From Oreocharis arfaki (lineage: Eukaryota > Chordata > Aves > Passeriformes > Paramythiidae): 64,000 nt of DNA. The DNA is taken from the NCBI GenBank assembly GCA_013398015.1, contig VZRR01002859.1:186001-250000 (forward strand), in the 5' to 3' direction. The notes under the pieces are model-generated. The model worked only from the letters and a program-made list of their open reading frames with translations. It searched no databases and was not told the DNA's origin. The position numbers were made by a program, and so were the translations under genes. Below, in pieces: positions 1 to 13,995 of this stretch; the first letter of the stretch is position 1; the number at the start of each line of letters is the position of its first letter.

Positions 1-1944
1 GCAATTCATGAAGAGGTTAAAATAGTCAACTGTTTGTTACCCTACTGCAGGGACACAGAGTAGGAAACATTTCTATTATGTAGCATTGCAGTTCTCAGAC
101 CAGGATGGTAATTGCAATTAGTGACTGTTTGAGTTCATATACCAGGTTATTAACTGAAGCAGTAAGAAACAGAGATACTGCCTGCTTAGGACAGAAAGCT
201 AGGGCAATAACCTCGTACACTGCATCAGTGAGAAATGGCAAAACATGTCAGAGCTCTCAGAAATTATAATTTTCTGTGTGTAGCTAAGGTCAACAGTTGA
301 CTTTAGTATAATGAGGAATGAATTACTCAGAATAAAAGTAGTGTTTTATCTTGATTCTTGATCATTCTTATTTTAATGTGTGATAAGAGACTGAACACTT
401 TAGCACCTGTGATATATTTTATCTTTTTATCTTTTCCGTCTTAAACTATCCAAACCTTAAGTATTCTGCTTTAAACCCTTAAATTTATCTTAAACTTTTA
501 AGGTTTGGAAAGGTCTTAATTTTATCAGCTTTCTCCATAAATTGGTGACTCCAGAAAGATTTAATAACAGCCTAAAGCAGATACTCAAATTGGGCAGAAA
601 AAACCCAGTAGGTAAATGAGCACTGAATTTCACTAGGCTTCAGTAAGAATCCTGGCAACTGAATTGACAAATTCATTTGCCAAAACAACACTTCATGCCG
701 TTTCAGACTTCCTGAATTGTCTGAGATATCTGCACACCAATGATATATATACCCCATGACAGTAGTAAAGACCTAATTTAGATCTCAACATTGAATTGAA
801 TCCTTCCCCTATCTTCCTGATGGCTGAAGTTAAATGTTATAAAAATCTAGCTACAAAGGACAATACAGTCAAATAAACACAACTCCTAATGCCATTTGAA
901 ATGTCCTAGGGTCTCCAAGATATCTGCATCAGACTTTCAGGTATGCACAGGCCCTATAGAAGACCAACTAAAATTTTGGGCCAGTAGCTGAAAAGCTCAA
1001 AAGAAATCTTCTACAAAGAAGTCTTAAACATAATTTTGAACCACCCTAAAGCACCTCAGATGACACTGTCTCTAAACGACTTCATAAAAAAAATATATAA
1101 ATATTGGTAGAAAGAGAAACTAAAACTGTGTGTTTATTATGTTGCAATTATTAAAATATTAAATTTATTCTACTTGGTTTCAATAAGGTATAAGCCTGGA
1201 AGAACTGAAGATTAGGGAAAGAATTACTTCTTCTTGGATACCATGCGTACTTTCAAATTTCCCTTTTTGACCTATTTATTTTAGAATCAGTATTTATTGA
1301 AATCTCAGCTTTGATAGATTACAAATGTTCCCTATGTTATACACTGAAAATCATGACAAGGATTTGTGTTTCCTTACATGAAAATTCATCTCTTTCAAAA
1401 TCCATAAAGAGCAAAGTATGTTGCTAATCTATATATATCCCTTTACTTTCTTTTATATCTAGAAAATCTTATTTTGTACAAAAAATGATTTATGTATATC
1501 TGAGAGTTTTATTGTGCATTCTTGGTCACTCATTCCAGTATTTAATTTAATTTGTTACGGATAAGTATTCTTATTCAAAACTTCTCATCACTGAAGAAAA
1601 ATTACCAGAAAAGTAAGAGGCATAGAACCTGGCTGAAATAGGTGAGTTCTTATTAGCTAAGAAGACACAGTCTTAAAGCTGTTAACATGCTAAGGAATGC
1701 ACAGGAGTGCATTCTTCCTGGACTTTGCTGGCCACACTGCTGCTACGGAGCACAGTCCATTGACGGGTAATGAGAGAAATGTGGTCTTTAAGATAACTAT
1801 GAGCCAGCACATTGACTATTTGAAAAATAAATTGGATACAGAACTGACACGATTGTAATATACATTGGTCATTTGCTGGGATATGCAAAGGAACTGTATT
1901 AAACCCTAAGATAAAAATAGAAATAGTGTCAAAATTAGATTCTA
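1..1944. other. intergenic, nothing recognised
   Basis: AT-rich unique-looking DNA. No coding frame, repeat family or RNA gene is recognisable. The only small structure is an imperfect inverted repeat near 1693-1714, with arms around GAATGCAC and GTGCATTC. A short stretch around 1720-1765 faintly resembles the internal part of a minus-strand CR1 but is too short to call. Confidence 0.5.
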
Positions 1945-2020
1945 TACGCATAGAATCATAGAATAGTTTGAGTTGGAAGGGAACTTTTAAAGGTAAGCAA
2001 GTCCGTTTTTATGGCTAAGA
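1945..2020 (-). repeat. CR1 LINE 3'-end fragment
   Basis: The stretch begins with the reverse complement of the CR1 tail (CATAGAATCATAGAATAG) and continues with the usual adjoining block (GTTGGAAGGGAAC, then a degenerate region). The tail comes first on the plus strand, so the element is in minus orientation. It keeps only about 75 bp, as is usual for severely 5'-truncated CR1 copies. It has no coding capacity. Confidence 0.8.
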
Positions 2021-5000
2021 TCCATTTTTTAATCTTGATCTGTAATTTTCAAATGTTTAAGATTGGGAACAATTAATTTTGTAGGATTAATTTTGAGCCA
2101 GGCATTGGCGATAAATAATTAGCTTTTGTGAAAATTAAAAATACACAAACAACATAAACATACTTCCCTAAGTGCATTGTTTTTACTTATAAGTGATGGT
2201 CTTTTTTTCACCCTGTGACACTTCTTACTTTCTCTGCAGATCAGTTAGGGCATAGTACTGATGAAAGCACATTTCAGTCACAACAGTACTAAAAAACATT
2301 GCTGACACCTCCGGACCATGCTACATTGTGTGGAAGAGCACATCCAGAGATGCATGAAACAGGCACACGGCACTCAAATCCTTCTAGGAAGCTAGCTCAA
2401 ACTCTCAGAGATGAAGTGACATTCATCTATGGCACCTCAAAAAAAGGGATTCAAATACCTTATTCCCAGAAAAACAGCTACTGTTCCTGTTTATTTCTCA
2501 TTGAATAAAACAGTGGAAAAGTAATTGAAAGTAATTTAACAATGCGAACAAGATCCCACTCCATTGAGCAACCAGCCATCAGGTAATGCCAGACATTGCT
2601 TACTAACCAACACCCCAATTTAAATCAGTCACACTCACCAGAATGCTGATATACAAAAAATATCAGTTATTTGCTAGTTGGGTTGTTTGAGCACTAGAAA
2701 GAAGGACAGGAATTGAGCAATGTAAATAAAAGTGTACACAGCTGCAGTGATTCCCATCTCCCAGATGAAAAGAAGTCAGGCAGTGCTGTGCCAGGACTAT
2801 GATTCTACTAACAGATATGTATTTTTTATGAGACTAAGCCCCTTCTCCATTTACTCATCATTGTCAGTATTCCAACACTGCTGATATTCACATGCTCTGC
2901 TATGCATTAAACAAGATCCTAGAGCAGTGTTTAGAGGGATCATTTAAAATACGAAAAAACACTGTACATGTGGATAATTCCTGAGCTCTCTAGCTGGAGG
3001 GTTGGAAGTGCTGGGGCAGGGGGATTCCTTCCCTCAAAGGAATGCATTGGTGCACAGTACTTCCTCCACTGGGCTGCAGAGCTCATTTTGGTGCTAGCCT
3101 TGCTACTGCTGTTGCTGCTGCACTGAGAAAAGGGGGAAGCATGACTCAGAGAGGTTTTGCCTAGTTACAAAATTCAGTGGGGGATGGACCCCCACACACA
3201 CGCCACAGCCAGAGTTGCCCCTCTATACAGCAGTTCTTTAAGTGTGTGTACATGAATACATAGGTTTGTAGAGGCTGGGAAACTGTTCAAAACTGTAAAA
3301 CACCTTTATGAGGTCTGATGCAATATACAGATCTGCCAATGGATAAAAGATTTAAAAATAAAACATGTTTGGCAAGTTCCAGTTCCTGCTTGCCAACTTG
3401 GAAAGGAGAAGAGCGATCAGGGTAAGGTAATTAAACATTTTTAGCCTTCCTTTTCCATGTTATTGTCTTCATTTTATTGCTCAGTGTTAAGCTAGCCTAA
3501 ATATTGCTTCAAAGCATGAGCTCTGAGGTCCTCCCCTCCTTGCACTCACACTCAGGGTTCTCAGCCACAGTCTCTAGTCACCATTTGTGAGTAATCACAG
3601 ACTGGCACAACTACCATTAAACACAACAGAGCACAAATCTGGTTAGCAGAAAAGACTGCACTTTATAGCCTTTAGCTCAGCAATAAGATGTTTTTGAGAT
3701 TTCTCCTTGTACAGTGTATTGTAATGGGTTGTGTGATTAACAAGCACCACTGCCAATAGAGTCAGACACCAGAGCAAAACATTTCCCTGCTCTTGCCAAG
3801 CAACAAATTTAGGGCCCAATTCAGTTTGAGTACAGCCAGTTTCCTTGCTACAGAAGCTGGCCATGATTTTTACTGAAATAAGCCCTTTGCTTTTAGAATA
3901 CCGATGAGAATTCAAGACAACCTAATTAAAAACATCAATGATTTTTTTTTCCATTGCTGTTTGCTTCTGCTTGACATGATTTAATGTCAGATAGCTCTGA
4001 GCATCAGAGCTTTTCTAGATGTATGGCTGCAGCAAAGGATTCCTCATCCATCCCAGGAACAGTGTACCTTCTGCTAGATGACTTTTTTTTTTTTTAAATT
4101 CTAGAAATGTAAATCACTTCTTCCAAGATCATGTTCCTTTCCTGTTAAGCTACTACTTTCTCAAATATTCATGTTGGCTTCCCAGCATAACAATAAAATC
4201 ACCTCTTAGCCTCTACAAAATATTTTTTATAGTCAGTTTTTTGGGCATCATTAGCCTGGCACAAAAATACTCTGCAAGCAGAATATGGGTAATCCACAGG
4301 TACAAAGCAATTTTTTATTGGCCAGCGAGCGTAAAAGACAGGTGGTATTTAGTGAACTGTGAGGTTAAGCACAGGTGTGCTCATGCTCCAGTACAGCAGC
4401 TGGAAAGCCTTCACCAGGCAGGCAGGTGCTGCTGAGGAGCGAGGGGTTGGCAGCCACAGCTCCCAAGAGCCACCATGGGGGCAGAGATGCTCCTCCCTTC
4501 TACTCCATCAGCACTGATGGACCAACCCCAGCCTGGCAGTTCCTGACTGTCCCTGACTAGACCAGCCTCCAGGTACCTTCTCTTCATTTCTTTTCCTTAA
4601 GGTGTTAGCATTTCACATCGATGTTTTCTCTGCTGAGTCCTTGGTCTCCTAGCAATCACATATCAGCAGTCCTTCCACTCTCTGTAATTTTTTACTTTTC
4701 TTATCTGTGTACAGACGGTCTCACAGCTCTGGCTCAGCAGTCTGAGCCAAGGTTACACAGCTGGAATGTATCAAAGCTGGAACTCCTACTGGAGCAGCTA
4801 AAACCCCAGCAGTGGGGGGCTACTGAGAGAGGGTTACAGTGTGCCCTGGCATCATATGTGATTCTTTCTTGGACACTATTTTATTCCACTCACACCTCAT
4901 TCCTGATTACTTCCCTGATCCTTCTGACTCCAGTTTCTGTTTTTCTCCCCTAATATGGAGTTCTGACGGAACAACTATAACTCCTATCTTCCTTCAATTT

Positions 5001-8000
5001 TTCTTTAGTTTTGTAACACTTGCTATCCAGAGTTGCCACCAACTGTTGTGTGTTGGCTGTCCAGTATCAATTTACAAACTACTATTCATGGAAACAATGT
5101 CAGGCACAAGTTGCTCACTGTAGGGTTACAATACTCTGTCAGTAGGGAACGGATATAATTCTGAACTTTTTCCCCTGTGAGTGAGCAGAATTTTAGCCAA
5201 GGAAATATGTTTTCTTCTTCATTAATCTTCTTCACAGCAAAACTCTAGAGGAACACCCAGAAAGGACACCATATGCTTGAGAATATGCCATCATATAGTT
5301 TGTGAGCCCTTTAGTTGCTGCTGCCCTTTAGCCATTAAAACTGAAAACAGCAACATTTAGCCAGATCATGTTTATCACGGTACATAAATCCTGTGTGTCC
5401 AAACTGATCATGAAGTGCAGCAGTCATTTCTCTGGGGCTTCCTGAAACCTTCAGCAAGTCATCAAATTCCTCTTTCCTGGGCAGGGAAAAGAATAAAAAC
5501 ACAAAATCATTTAAACCCAAATGATATATTTACTTACATGATAAATGGGGATCTGTGCTTGAATCTAGTTGTAGGATAACTTCCAAACTGTGTTGTGTAG
5601 TCAGCCAAGATATAACATATATTAAGACAGGGTAATATTGATCTGAAGTGGTATACTGTGAATCCAGAAAATTGTGGCTCGCTTCCAGCATTTCAAACAT
5701 AAAACTATGTAGGAAAAATACAACTTATATTCAGATGCTTAATTCGAGTCTAAAAATTTTCTGGACAGAAACTATATCAAAATCAACCAACTGATTTACT
5801 ATTCTTCCTCAATTTCACAATATTGTCTCTGTGCAGTCTTTTTACAGAATGAAAAAAGAGCAGAAAAGATATGTACAATGGAAACATTAAACTGAATTTA
5901 TGCCAAAAATGAATGCATAGTGCATAAACATCAATCCTGATCTGACTGTTTTGCTCACCTAAGCAGAACAAAGCAGTCAGTAACAACTTTCAGGAAAAAT
6001 ATCCATCGAGTAATATACCACACAGCTATCCCTAGGGTCTAATCTGAAGGTCATCTCCACATGATTCAAGACACAAAATCCACATTTTTGCATCCATTAC
6101 TTTGGACCCACCCTAGAATGATCTACAATCTGGCCTTCAAAGTCCTTGTAGGACTGGGCCTTCTTTCTCTGTCCCCACTTGCTCTAATCACAAGCAAGGG
6201 AGAAAGAAACAAAAGTTTGTAGAAGGCTAGAAATGATGGACCAAGAAATTGCAGAATCACCATTGCTGGATTTTCTGCAGTCACACCTTTCAGCACATGG
6301 ATGAATTCCATATACAGCAGGAAGGGCCAATAGACACCACTATGTTGTATTTGGTCATTCCACACACTTGCTGAATTTGAAGTACAGCCACCTACTGGGG
6401 ACTAGACAAAGGTGGGGTTTTGTACCCAAGATCAGCAATTATAGGCTTAAACATAAATTTATGATTAAACCTAACATTCAATATGGATGTAACTAGACCC
6501 ACACAGCTAAGTATAGTCTTGTATTGGGGAAGAATTTCTTCTTCTGCAGCATATTCATTTAAAAAACCTACTATTTTCTCTTCAAATTACTTGTCAATTT
6601 CATCCAAATTTCTCACATAATTTTATATGGAGGAAATCAGAAGTTAGAACATTCTGGAGGACATTATGCTCTTTGTTTATTCTATGAGCAGAGCATACCT
6701 TGAATAGTAGCAAATAATTTCAGTTTCCTTTTCCAACTGAGGGAGTCCAAAACCACAGCTCATACTAGCTATATGGATTCCTTAAGTATCAAGTGATTGC
6801 TCAGTCATTGATCAGTGTAGAAAGATGAACCACAAGTTCCTACCTCTGCGTTAAATGTGCTCACAAGAAAACTGTTTACCATTATATGGCATCCTCAGAC
6901 ATCGAAGTAAAAATTGGTTGTTGAAAAATACTTAAACTTTTTTGACGTAGATGATAAATATTAACCTTTAGCCCAGAACTTTGAAAATTCACCTTGAACT
7001 CTAAGTTGCTTTAAAGAGTTAATTGTTTCAGATATGCAGAGGAAGCAAGTTCTTGTTTAGACCTGCTCACTAAAAGTTAAGAGATTAAAGAAGCAGTTCT
7101 GCATCGTTTCATTCTGCACATTGTGTGTATTAATGTCAGTGTGAGCGCCAACTCCACTAATAATTTCAAATACTAATTTCATCATTTCAAAACAAAACAT
7201 TAAAAATACTCATACTTAATTTTGTTCTTAAATAAGAGTTTGAAATTTTATTGTTAGAATTCCAGCAGAAATAAGAGAATTCTTCAGGTTTTTGAACATA
7301 TATTCTGCCAAAATATTCCATACATGCATGTATTCTAGGCTAATATATGACAATGGAATAAATCAAAATTTGAACAGTACTGGTTTATTATTTCATTGCT
7401 GTGTGAAAAGCTGATGAAATTGAACTGTTGTGTACCATGACATTTTGCCTGCATAATGCAATAACCGCTTTATGGAAAATAAGTTGAGAATCTCATTACT
7501 TGACCAAGATTTATGATGGAACTTGTAAATGTATTTGCTTTCAATAAATCTGACAGAGATTGACCACCATCCTTGTTAACATTTTGATAGACATCCTCTT
7601 TTAATGGCACCTAATTACAAAACAGCCAGTGCAATATGCTACTAAGATCAAAATTCAGTCTAGAAATAGTAATAACTGCCAGATTTAACTCATACATTTC
7701 TTTTATGAAGATCAGAAATAGCCCTTCTCTTTTCTGCCATGCATATTAGAAAAGCTACTCAAAAAAGATCTGAACATTTTCTGAGAAATGATAAAATCCA
7801 TCTCATTGGTCTTTCTGAAGTATTCCTGAAGCATCTGCTTCCATTATGTCAGCGTGAAGAGCTCCCCTGCCTGTCTCCAAAGGGAATCATATGCTTTCTG
7901 TTACTGGGCGATGCAGGTTGGTGTGGTCTGCAAGTCAGCCGTTCCTGAAACAGGCAAAAATAAGTTCAAGTGATATAGTACCTGTTATGTAGGATATTGG

Positions 8001-9008
8001 ATTCATCATATATTCTGGAGATCAACCCATTTTACTTCATTTCCTCCAAATCCTTTTCCTCATTTTGTTTCAAAGCATGACGTTGTTGTTGGACCATTCC
8101 TTCATTTCTCATTGTGGTTATTCTCTCTGTTTTTGGGATTGGTGCGCAAAGATCAAAGCCATGAAATTGCCTTTAGAATTTAATTTTTTCCTAGAAAATT
8201 CTCAGTTGTATCAATACTGAGGATGCAGACATAGACAAAATTCTGAACTGGTAAACCAGATAATACATGTTGCATTACAAATTTATTTTGGCAAGTGCCC
8301 AACAAAGCAGTGTTAAGAGAAAGTTAAATACTTCAGGGTTGTACAAAAGTTTTTTAAAAACAGCCTTTAAAATGCACTTCAGTAGCACATGTTTAAAATC
8401 CCTTATGCATCAGTTCACAGGGGAAACAGATCAGTTCAGTAGCTGACAAGTGTTTCTGCACGGGGAAGTTTAATTCAGATGTTCCAATTTCATTATTCAA
8501 ACGCTACAGTCATGTCTACCATGGCTCACATAGACTGAGTGATTTAGGAGTCATGCAGGTGAATATAGAAGTAATAAAGTATTAGAAGTTTTAAAATGAA
8601 AAAAATATAGAACTAAACACAGTCCTTTTTGACTGAACAACTTATTATGAAATTTATTAAAAAAACAAAACGAAACAAAACCACCTTCTATATCTTCTAC
8701 TGTTTAGGGGCTGTTTTTACACTAGTCTGAAATTTAGCATCCATGCCATCAAGTTCTACTGGACTGTCTTATATTTTTATCTTAGTTAAACTATCCTATC
8801 CCATGAACAGACATTTTTACACAAGTTTAAATTTGGTTTCATCAGGACAGATTCAGATTGGTAACTAAGCCATGATTAATCATGCATCTAATTACACTGC
8901 AGAGCCTTGTGCATAGATGAAGACTGAGTGTTTTGGGGACTTTGTTCTCATCCCTCATAAGTTACTCTTCTGTCTCCTTCCTGACAGATGTTTTTCACAG
9001 TCTCAAGT
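2021..9008. other. intergenic, mostly unclassified
   Basis: About 7 kb of AT-rich DNA without a supported gene. The open frames here are at most about 110 codons (for example 4621-4953 on the plus strand) and show no family motif, no consistent exon signals and no repeat homology I recognise. A MIR-like patch near 4735-4800 is listed separately. Confidence 0.5.
4735..4800 (+). repeat. MIR-like (CORE-SINE) fragment
   Basis: The block around GGTTACACAGCTGGAA followed by AAAGCTGGAACTCC resembles the well-known 3' half of MIR-type SINEs, which reads roughly 'gtcacacagct...gagctgggattc'. It is short, diverged and has no visible ends, so a chance match is possible. Confidence 0.35.
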
Positions 9009-9027
9009 AAAAAAAAAAAAAAAAAAA
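9009..9027. repeat. poly(A) tract
   Basis: An uninterrupted run of 19 A, ending about ten bases before the LTR that starts near 9038. It may be the tail of an older retroposed sequence or a simple repeat; no upstream retrogene is recognisable. Confidence 0.9.
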
Positions 9028-9037
9028 TTTATTTTAA

Positions 9038-10160
9038 GGTGGGTTGACCTTGATTAGTTGCCAGACATCCACCAAGCAGACATCCAATCTTTCCCCCACT
9101 CACTCTTTCTCCTTAACAGGACAGAGGGACAACGAAGAACCCATGGACCAAGATAAGGGAGATCACATACCAATCGTCACGGGAAAACAGACTGGACTTG
9201 GGAAAATAAATTTAATTTATTGTCAAGCAGAATAAATTAATAAGAAATAAGAATAAATTTAAAAAAAAAAAAAATCTTTCCCCCACCCTTCATTTCTTCC
9301 CAGGCTCAACTTTTACCTCCTGCACCTCGAGCGGTGCAGTGGGATGTGGAAAACGGCCAGTTGCAGTCAGTTCATAACACTCCATCTCTGCTGCCCCTTC
9401 CTCCTCACACTCTTCCCTTGCTCCATCATAAGCGCTCACCCATTGGAGACAGTCCTTCATGAACTTCTCTAACATAAGTCCTTCCCACATGCTGACTAGT
9501 CCAGTGTGGGTCCTTCTGTGGACTGCTGTCCTTCCTTACAGGGTCACAGGTCTGACAGCAAACTTGCTCCTGTGTGGTGTTCTCTCCATGGGCTGTGCTT
9601 CTTGTCAGGAGTTCAAGCACAGGGCCTTTCATGAGTCACAGCTTCTTTCAAGGGATATTCACCTGCGCCGATGTGGGGCTGTCTGCAGGCAGCAGGTGGC
9701 TATTTGCTCCACAGTGGACATCCACAGGATGCAAGGAAAAACCTGTCACTGCACCCTCTCTGCACGCTGTAGGAGTCTCTGGTTGTATGCCTGGACTACC
9801 TCCTCCCCCTCTTTCTGCACTGACCTTGGGGCCTACAGAGTTGTTTCTCTTACATATTCTCACTCCTCTATCCCAGCTTCTGATGTGCAGCATTTTTTCC
9901 CTTTCTTAAATATGCTACTGCAGAGATTCTCCTGATGTTTCTGATGGGCTCAGCTTTACCCAGTGGCAAGTCTGTCTTGGAGCCAGCTGGATCTTGTTCT
10001 GGCATAAGGGCAGCTCCTGATGCCTCCTCACAAAGGAGGCAAGTAGCAGTCTACTTACAGCATAAGAGGGCTACACAGTATTGCAGCAGACACATACAGC
10101 ATGCAATCTGTGAACTACACAGGGGCAGCGCTGGCCAGAAACACCACTGCAGTTACTGTT
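9038..10160 (-). mobile_element. ERVL-like solo LTR, diverged
   Basis: On the plus strand this starts with GTGGGTTGACC, the reverse complement of the 3' end of a common bird ERV LTR. It continues with the block around 9180-9235 (GACTGGACTTGGG then AATTTAATTTATTG, the polyadenylation/U5 side), then a long GC-richer body with repeated 'ctgctcc/gtccttc' motifs. Next come 'TTTCTGCACTGACCTTGG' near 9811 and 'TTCTTAAATA' near 9903, the reverse complement of the promoter TATTTAAG. The order of blocks matches the LTRs at 27966-29076 and 35855-36283. The far end beyond about 10000 is diverged, so that boundary is approximate. ORFs inside (such as 9459-9935, 158 codons) are by-products of LTR sequence. 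No retroviral coding region adjoins it, so it is a solo LTR. Confidence 0.75.
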
Positions 10161-12097
10161 GACTAAAAAAAATGGGCTTTTTCAGTCAACGGTTTTAAAT
10201 TGTAGAACTTGAAATATAAACCTGTGGGACTGCAGGTCTGTAGAGCCCTGGATCTCTATTATGTGTTTTTAGATGTGCTAGACCTAATGTCAGCATGGAT
10301 CTACTATGTGTTTGATCACCAAAACCCCTTAAGAGTATTAGACATAATACCACAATTCATCTAATCTGTGCTGGAGTTTAATGTAAAGCCTGTTATGTTC
10401 AAAACATCCATCTTTTCGCAGTGCTTTGCACATTAGGATGACTAATTTTAAAGTTAGCACTTCTATCTAATATGCAGTATAAGTAAGAAAGTTGAAATAT
10501 GAAAGCGCACAGGTCATTTACAAAGTGTTTATACTAGAATATATTAGCAGGTAGGAAAGACAGAAACCTACTTTCTGACACTTTACCCTTATTATATCCA
10601 CAGACACTACAAAGATTTCCTTGGTATTCTACTGCTATCATTTAGGTGAAAGGTTAAAGACTAAAATCAACAAAACTATTTTGATAGCTAAATGAGCAGA
10701 AGTTATGTGCTAAAGGGCTACTCATATTTAAATATCTTGCAGGCGAGACTGTGACCACAAATCTAACGGAAAACAATTTCCCTGGTTTCCTGAAGCTTAG
10801 AGTTGCTTTCAAAAAACGCAATTTTTATTCCTCCTTTCAGATAATCCATCTGCCTACTGAGAAGGGTATTAACTGTCTCAAGATGGTCCCATTCCCCATA
10901 GCCCTTATTATTGTTTCCCATCTTCTTCTCTGTAGAATTAAACAAGCTAAAACAGCTCACAGAACAAAACACAGTGGAGGCAAACTGTATCTAATGCTTT
11001 AAATGGTCGGTCCCCATGCTTGACACCTTGCTGTGACAGCCAGCATGGTAGATGCTCCTGAAGCTGCCTGAAGGGGTGTCTCTGCAGGGTTTGAACCCTT
11101 CCAGTATAGAATCTGCCCCACATAAGACTCTCACAAGTTATTGATGAAAACAGTAGACTTTTCAAACACAGAGCATTCTCTTCTTTTCAAGAAAACAACA
11201 GAAATGTGAGGACTTTTTAGCCAAGGCACCTTCAGTACCCCATGAGAGGCTGTAATATCGGGTTACTCATCCAGCACGCAGAGTATGGAAAGATGTTCTT
11301 GAAAGTCGTAGCAAAAAAAGAGAAAGTGGTCAGTGCACAAATGCTCTTGTGTCCACTTTTAATGGTTTTCCCAGAATCTTTTTTTTTTTATTTATGTAAA
11401 AGGAATTTAAATTAACTTATTTTTCATGCAACTAATCTTCAGTTAAAAAAAAAAGTGATCACGACAATTTGGAAAATATTTTGTTTCATAGTAAGTTAAC
11501 ATTGGAATTCCTCGGTCTATTTAAACTTGTCATCTTCAATTGTTCATAGTGACAGATTTCCTAATGCTCACCAGGCACTCACGCATTTTATGTTTGTTGG
11601 ACTGTGCATCTTGTAATGTTCACAGCTTCACTGATTCAATCATTCCTATTTTTGCTACTGATTCGGAAAGACTCACAGTATGAGGGAGAATAACAGGAGT
11701 GAATTGGTGATGCTGATTTAATCCAAGCATTTTTTCAAGATTCATAAATATACAGAAAGCTTAATCTCACCGTTTTCTGGAAAGGGATTTAATTTTCATC
11801 ATTCTCTTGTCTTGTAGAAGATTTTGTTTGATTATTGTAGAGCATTGATTAAAAAAGAAAAAGAAATAAAAAGAATACATCAGCCTATAAGCTCTAATAA
11901 GCATCCGTTCAAGCTGTTCAACTTTGTTTAAATAGTTCCATACCTATATTTTGCAGAGACTTCAAAGACAGCCTTTGCCCCACCCCTTCAGTGAATACAT
12001 AATCCCTCCTACGAAGCGAAACAATTTCACCCAAAGAACACATGAGCTTCCAAACAGCATAAGAACTAAGCAACCATTGAGAGTGACTAACCCAAAT
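10161..12097. other. intergenic, nothing recognised
   Basis: AT-rich, no repeat family or exon-like structure that I can support. Small A/T runs occur near 11380 and 11445. Confidence 0.5.
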
Positions 12098-12105
12098 TTC
12101 TAGTC

Positions 12106-12277
12106 CAGAGTTTTTCAGTCCTTTTCAGTTTGTTTACCTGCATAAATTTCCCAAAGGAGATGTGGATCCTTTCAGAAATACCACGTCTGTAGACTTCTGC
12201 AGCACATGGGAAACTGGCTTCTTATTTGCTGTTTTGAAAACTACAGGGGTCTACAGAGCAAAGGCTGAAAACCACTG
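12106..12277. mobile_element. hAT-type MITE with 8-bp target duplication
   Basis: The 172-bp element begins CAGAGTTTTTCAG and ends CTGAAAACCACTG, so the ends are terminal inverted repeats: 14 of the first 20 positions match when one end is reverse-complemented. The end sequence is the typical CAGTGGTTTTCA-type terminus of hAT/Charlie-like DNA transposons. The flanks are TTCTAGTC (12098-12105) and TTCTGGTC (12278-12285), an 8-bp duplication with one mismatch, which is the hAT target-site length. The element is too short to encode a transposase, so it is non-autonomous. The mismatches suggest an old insertion. Confidence 0.7.
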
Positions 12278-12285
12278 TTCTGGTC

Positions 12286-13794
12286 TAAATCAGGCTTAGC
12301 AGAGATGTGAATATGCACTTCCCCATGTACACTCCAGGGCCTTCCTCATCAAATGTTCACACAGGAGATGGCTTATGAGGACAAGATTGTGAATCAAATG
12401 CTGAATGTGCAGGGAACAAACTGTGGTTTATGCATCAAACAGGAGGTAAGCTCCTTGCACTTTTATTTTCTTTAAATTTCCAAAGGCTGTAATTTCATAT
12501 GATTCATGATAGGAAAATTTTAACACATTGATAGAATCCTATTTCTCATTCAGATCTAGTTATCACCTTCTCACACAATTTGAATTGGTGAGAACTTAGA
12601 AACTCTGAGATTCTGAAATGCATTGGTCACACTGTGGTCACAGTGTAATTTAAAATATTTCTGGAATTTCTTAGAACTCTCCTCCATTTTTTAAAAAATC
12701 ATCTATTTATTCTACTTACAGAATTTGTGTGTTGGCAAAAAGGGACAGAAATATAGATTAGGTTAGGAACTGCATCCAAAAGTGATGGTGACTGCTAAAA
12801 AACAATGCAACTAAATAAAGACATCCAAGCCTCATGAGGACATTTTATCAGTGCATTATTCAGGTCCTGACTTTAAACTAAAACAAATTGAGACTTTTTC
12901 ACTTAAGATGCTCATGCCTATCCTTCTTTCAGTAGAAAGCATCCAACTTCTTTCTTTGCTTTACTGCACAACGCACATAGATATATGGGCCATATTTTGG
13001 AATGGAGCTATGAAGAAAATATTTTGCTGCTGCTAACGTGAATCTGAGAGGAGACTATGGTGACAGCTGTGGCTGTATTTCCTACCTAGGGGGCTCTCTG
13101 AAGTCTCTACTTTTCACCACTGCACACCTGGGTCCTTTCAGAATTCAGGTGAAATATAAGATTATAGAGCCGTCTAACATGCACACACAAATCATGGAAG
13201 GTGTTTTTATCTAAGTGCCTAACACAAGAGTACGTTTCTTTCATCCACATGAAACAGCACTAACACAGCTTCTACCTAATTGTACAAAACTCAACAGAAA
13301 CAAATCTGATCAAGTGCTCACATAGCTCAAAACCCCAAATATGCTCACAGTACCAGAACGGTAAGTCAACAAAAGGACAATAAATAATGCTACTGATGTA
13401 TAATGGAAGGTCAAATGATCATAATGCAATACCTGTCACATTCACAATGCAGTGTAAATATACATAACAAATTAATAATTTTCAAATTAAAAGCAATAGA
13501 CTGTGTTCTCTTATTTCAGAAAGTTTAAGTAAAACGGGAAAAAACATATCTTAAATAAAACTATGGTGTTTAAAAAGTAAGCTTAGTATTTCCAGGAAGC
13601 TCAAACAATATATATTTTCCCTTCATATTCTTTTAGTGCATAAATCATTAGGAGAGTTAAATGTAATACAGCCTTTAAGGGAGCAGGACTCAGTCAAGGA
13701 GTTAAAGAAAAAGAGGCAAGTAGCTTGCAAACAGGAGAGCAGTTAAAAGTAAAGACTCATCAGGGATCTTACCTAATGAAGACAGAAAAGACCT
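12286..13794. other. intergenic, nothing recognised
   Basis: No supported gene or repeat. One 61-codon open frame (12851-13036) has no recognisable features. Confidence 0.5.
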
Positions 13795-13995
13795 TGGAGT
13801 TCCTGGAGTAGCTGCTATTCGAGGTTTTCAAGGACAGGCTAGTTAGTGTCAGCATTTGTCAACAATGACTGAGGTACAAATTATTCTGCTAGCTGTATGA
13901 AACTTGCATTAGTTTGTCTCCCACAGCCCCTTCCATACCTATTTTTCTAGGAATGCTTGAATTTGGGTTGGAAAATGACCTAAGAGTCTTCATGT
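13795..13995 (+). repeat. possible CR1 3'-UTR remnant
   Basis: Pieces resemble CR1 3' regions: 'gaggttttcaaggacaggct' near 13820 and 'gggttggaaaatgacctaagag' near 13965, which parallels the CR1 'ggttggactagatgacct' block. The typical ATTCTATGA tail is missing and the middle is not alignable by eye, so this is a weak call. Confidence 0.3.

Noticed and set aside
4621..4953. 110-codon plus-strand frame with hydrophobic segments
   Set aside because: No family resemblance or splice signals, and it overlaps a MIR-like patch; hydrophobicity reflects T-rich composition.
7739..7948. 69-codon frame and surrounding sequence considered as an exon
   Set aside because: No usable splice pair keeps the frame, and no protein similarity is recognised.
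9459..9935. 158-codon plus-strand open frame
   Set aside because: Lies wholly inside the minus-strand solo LTR; no protein family and no splice context.
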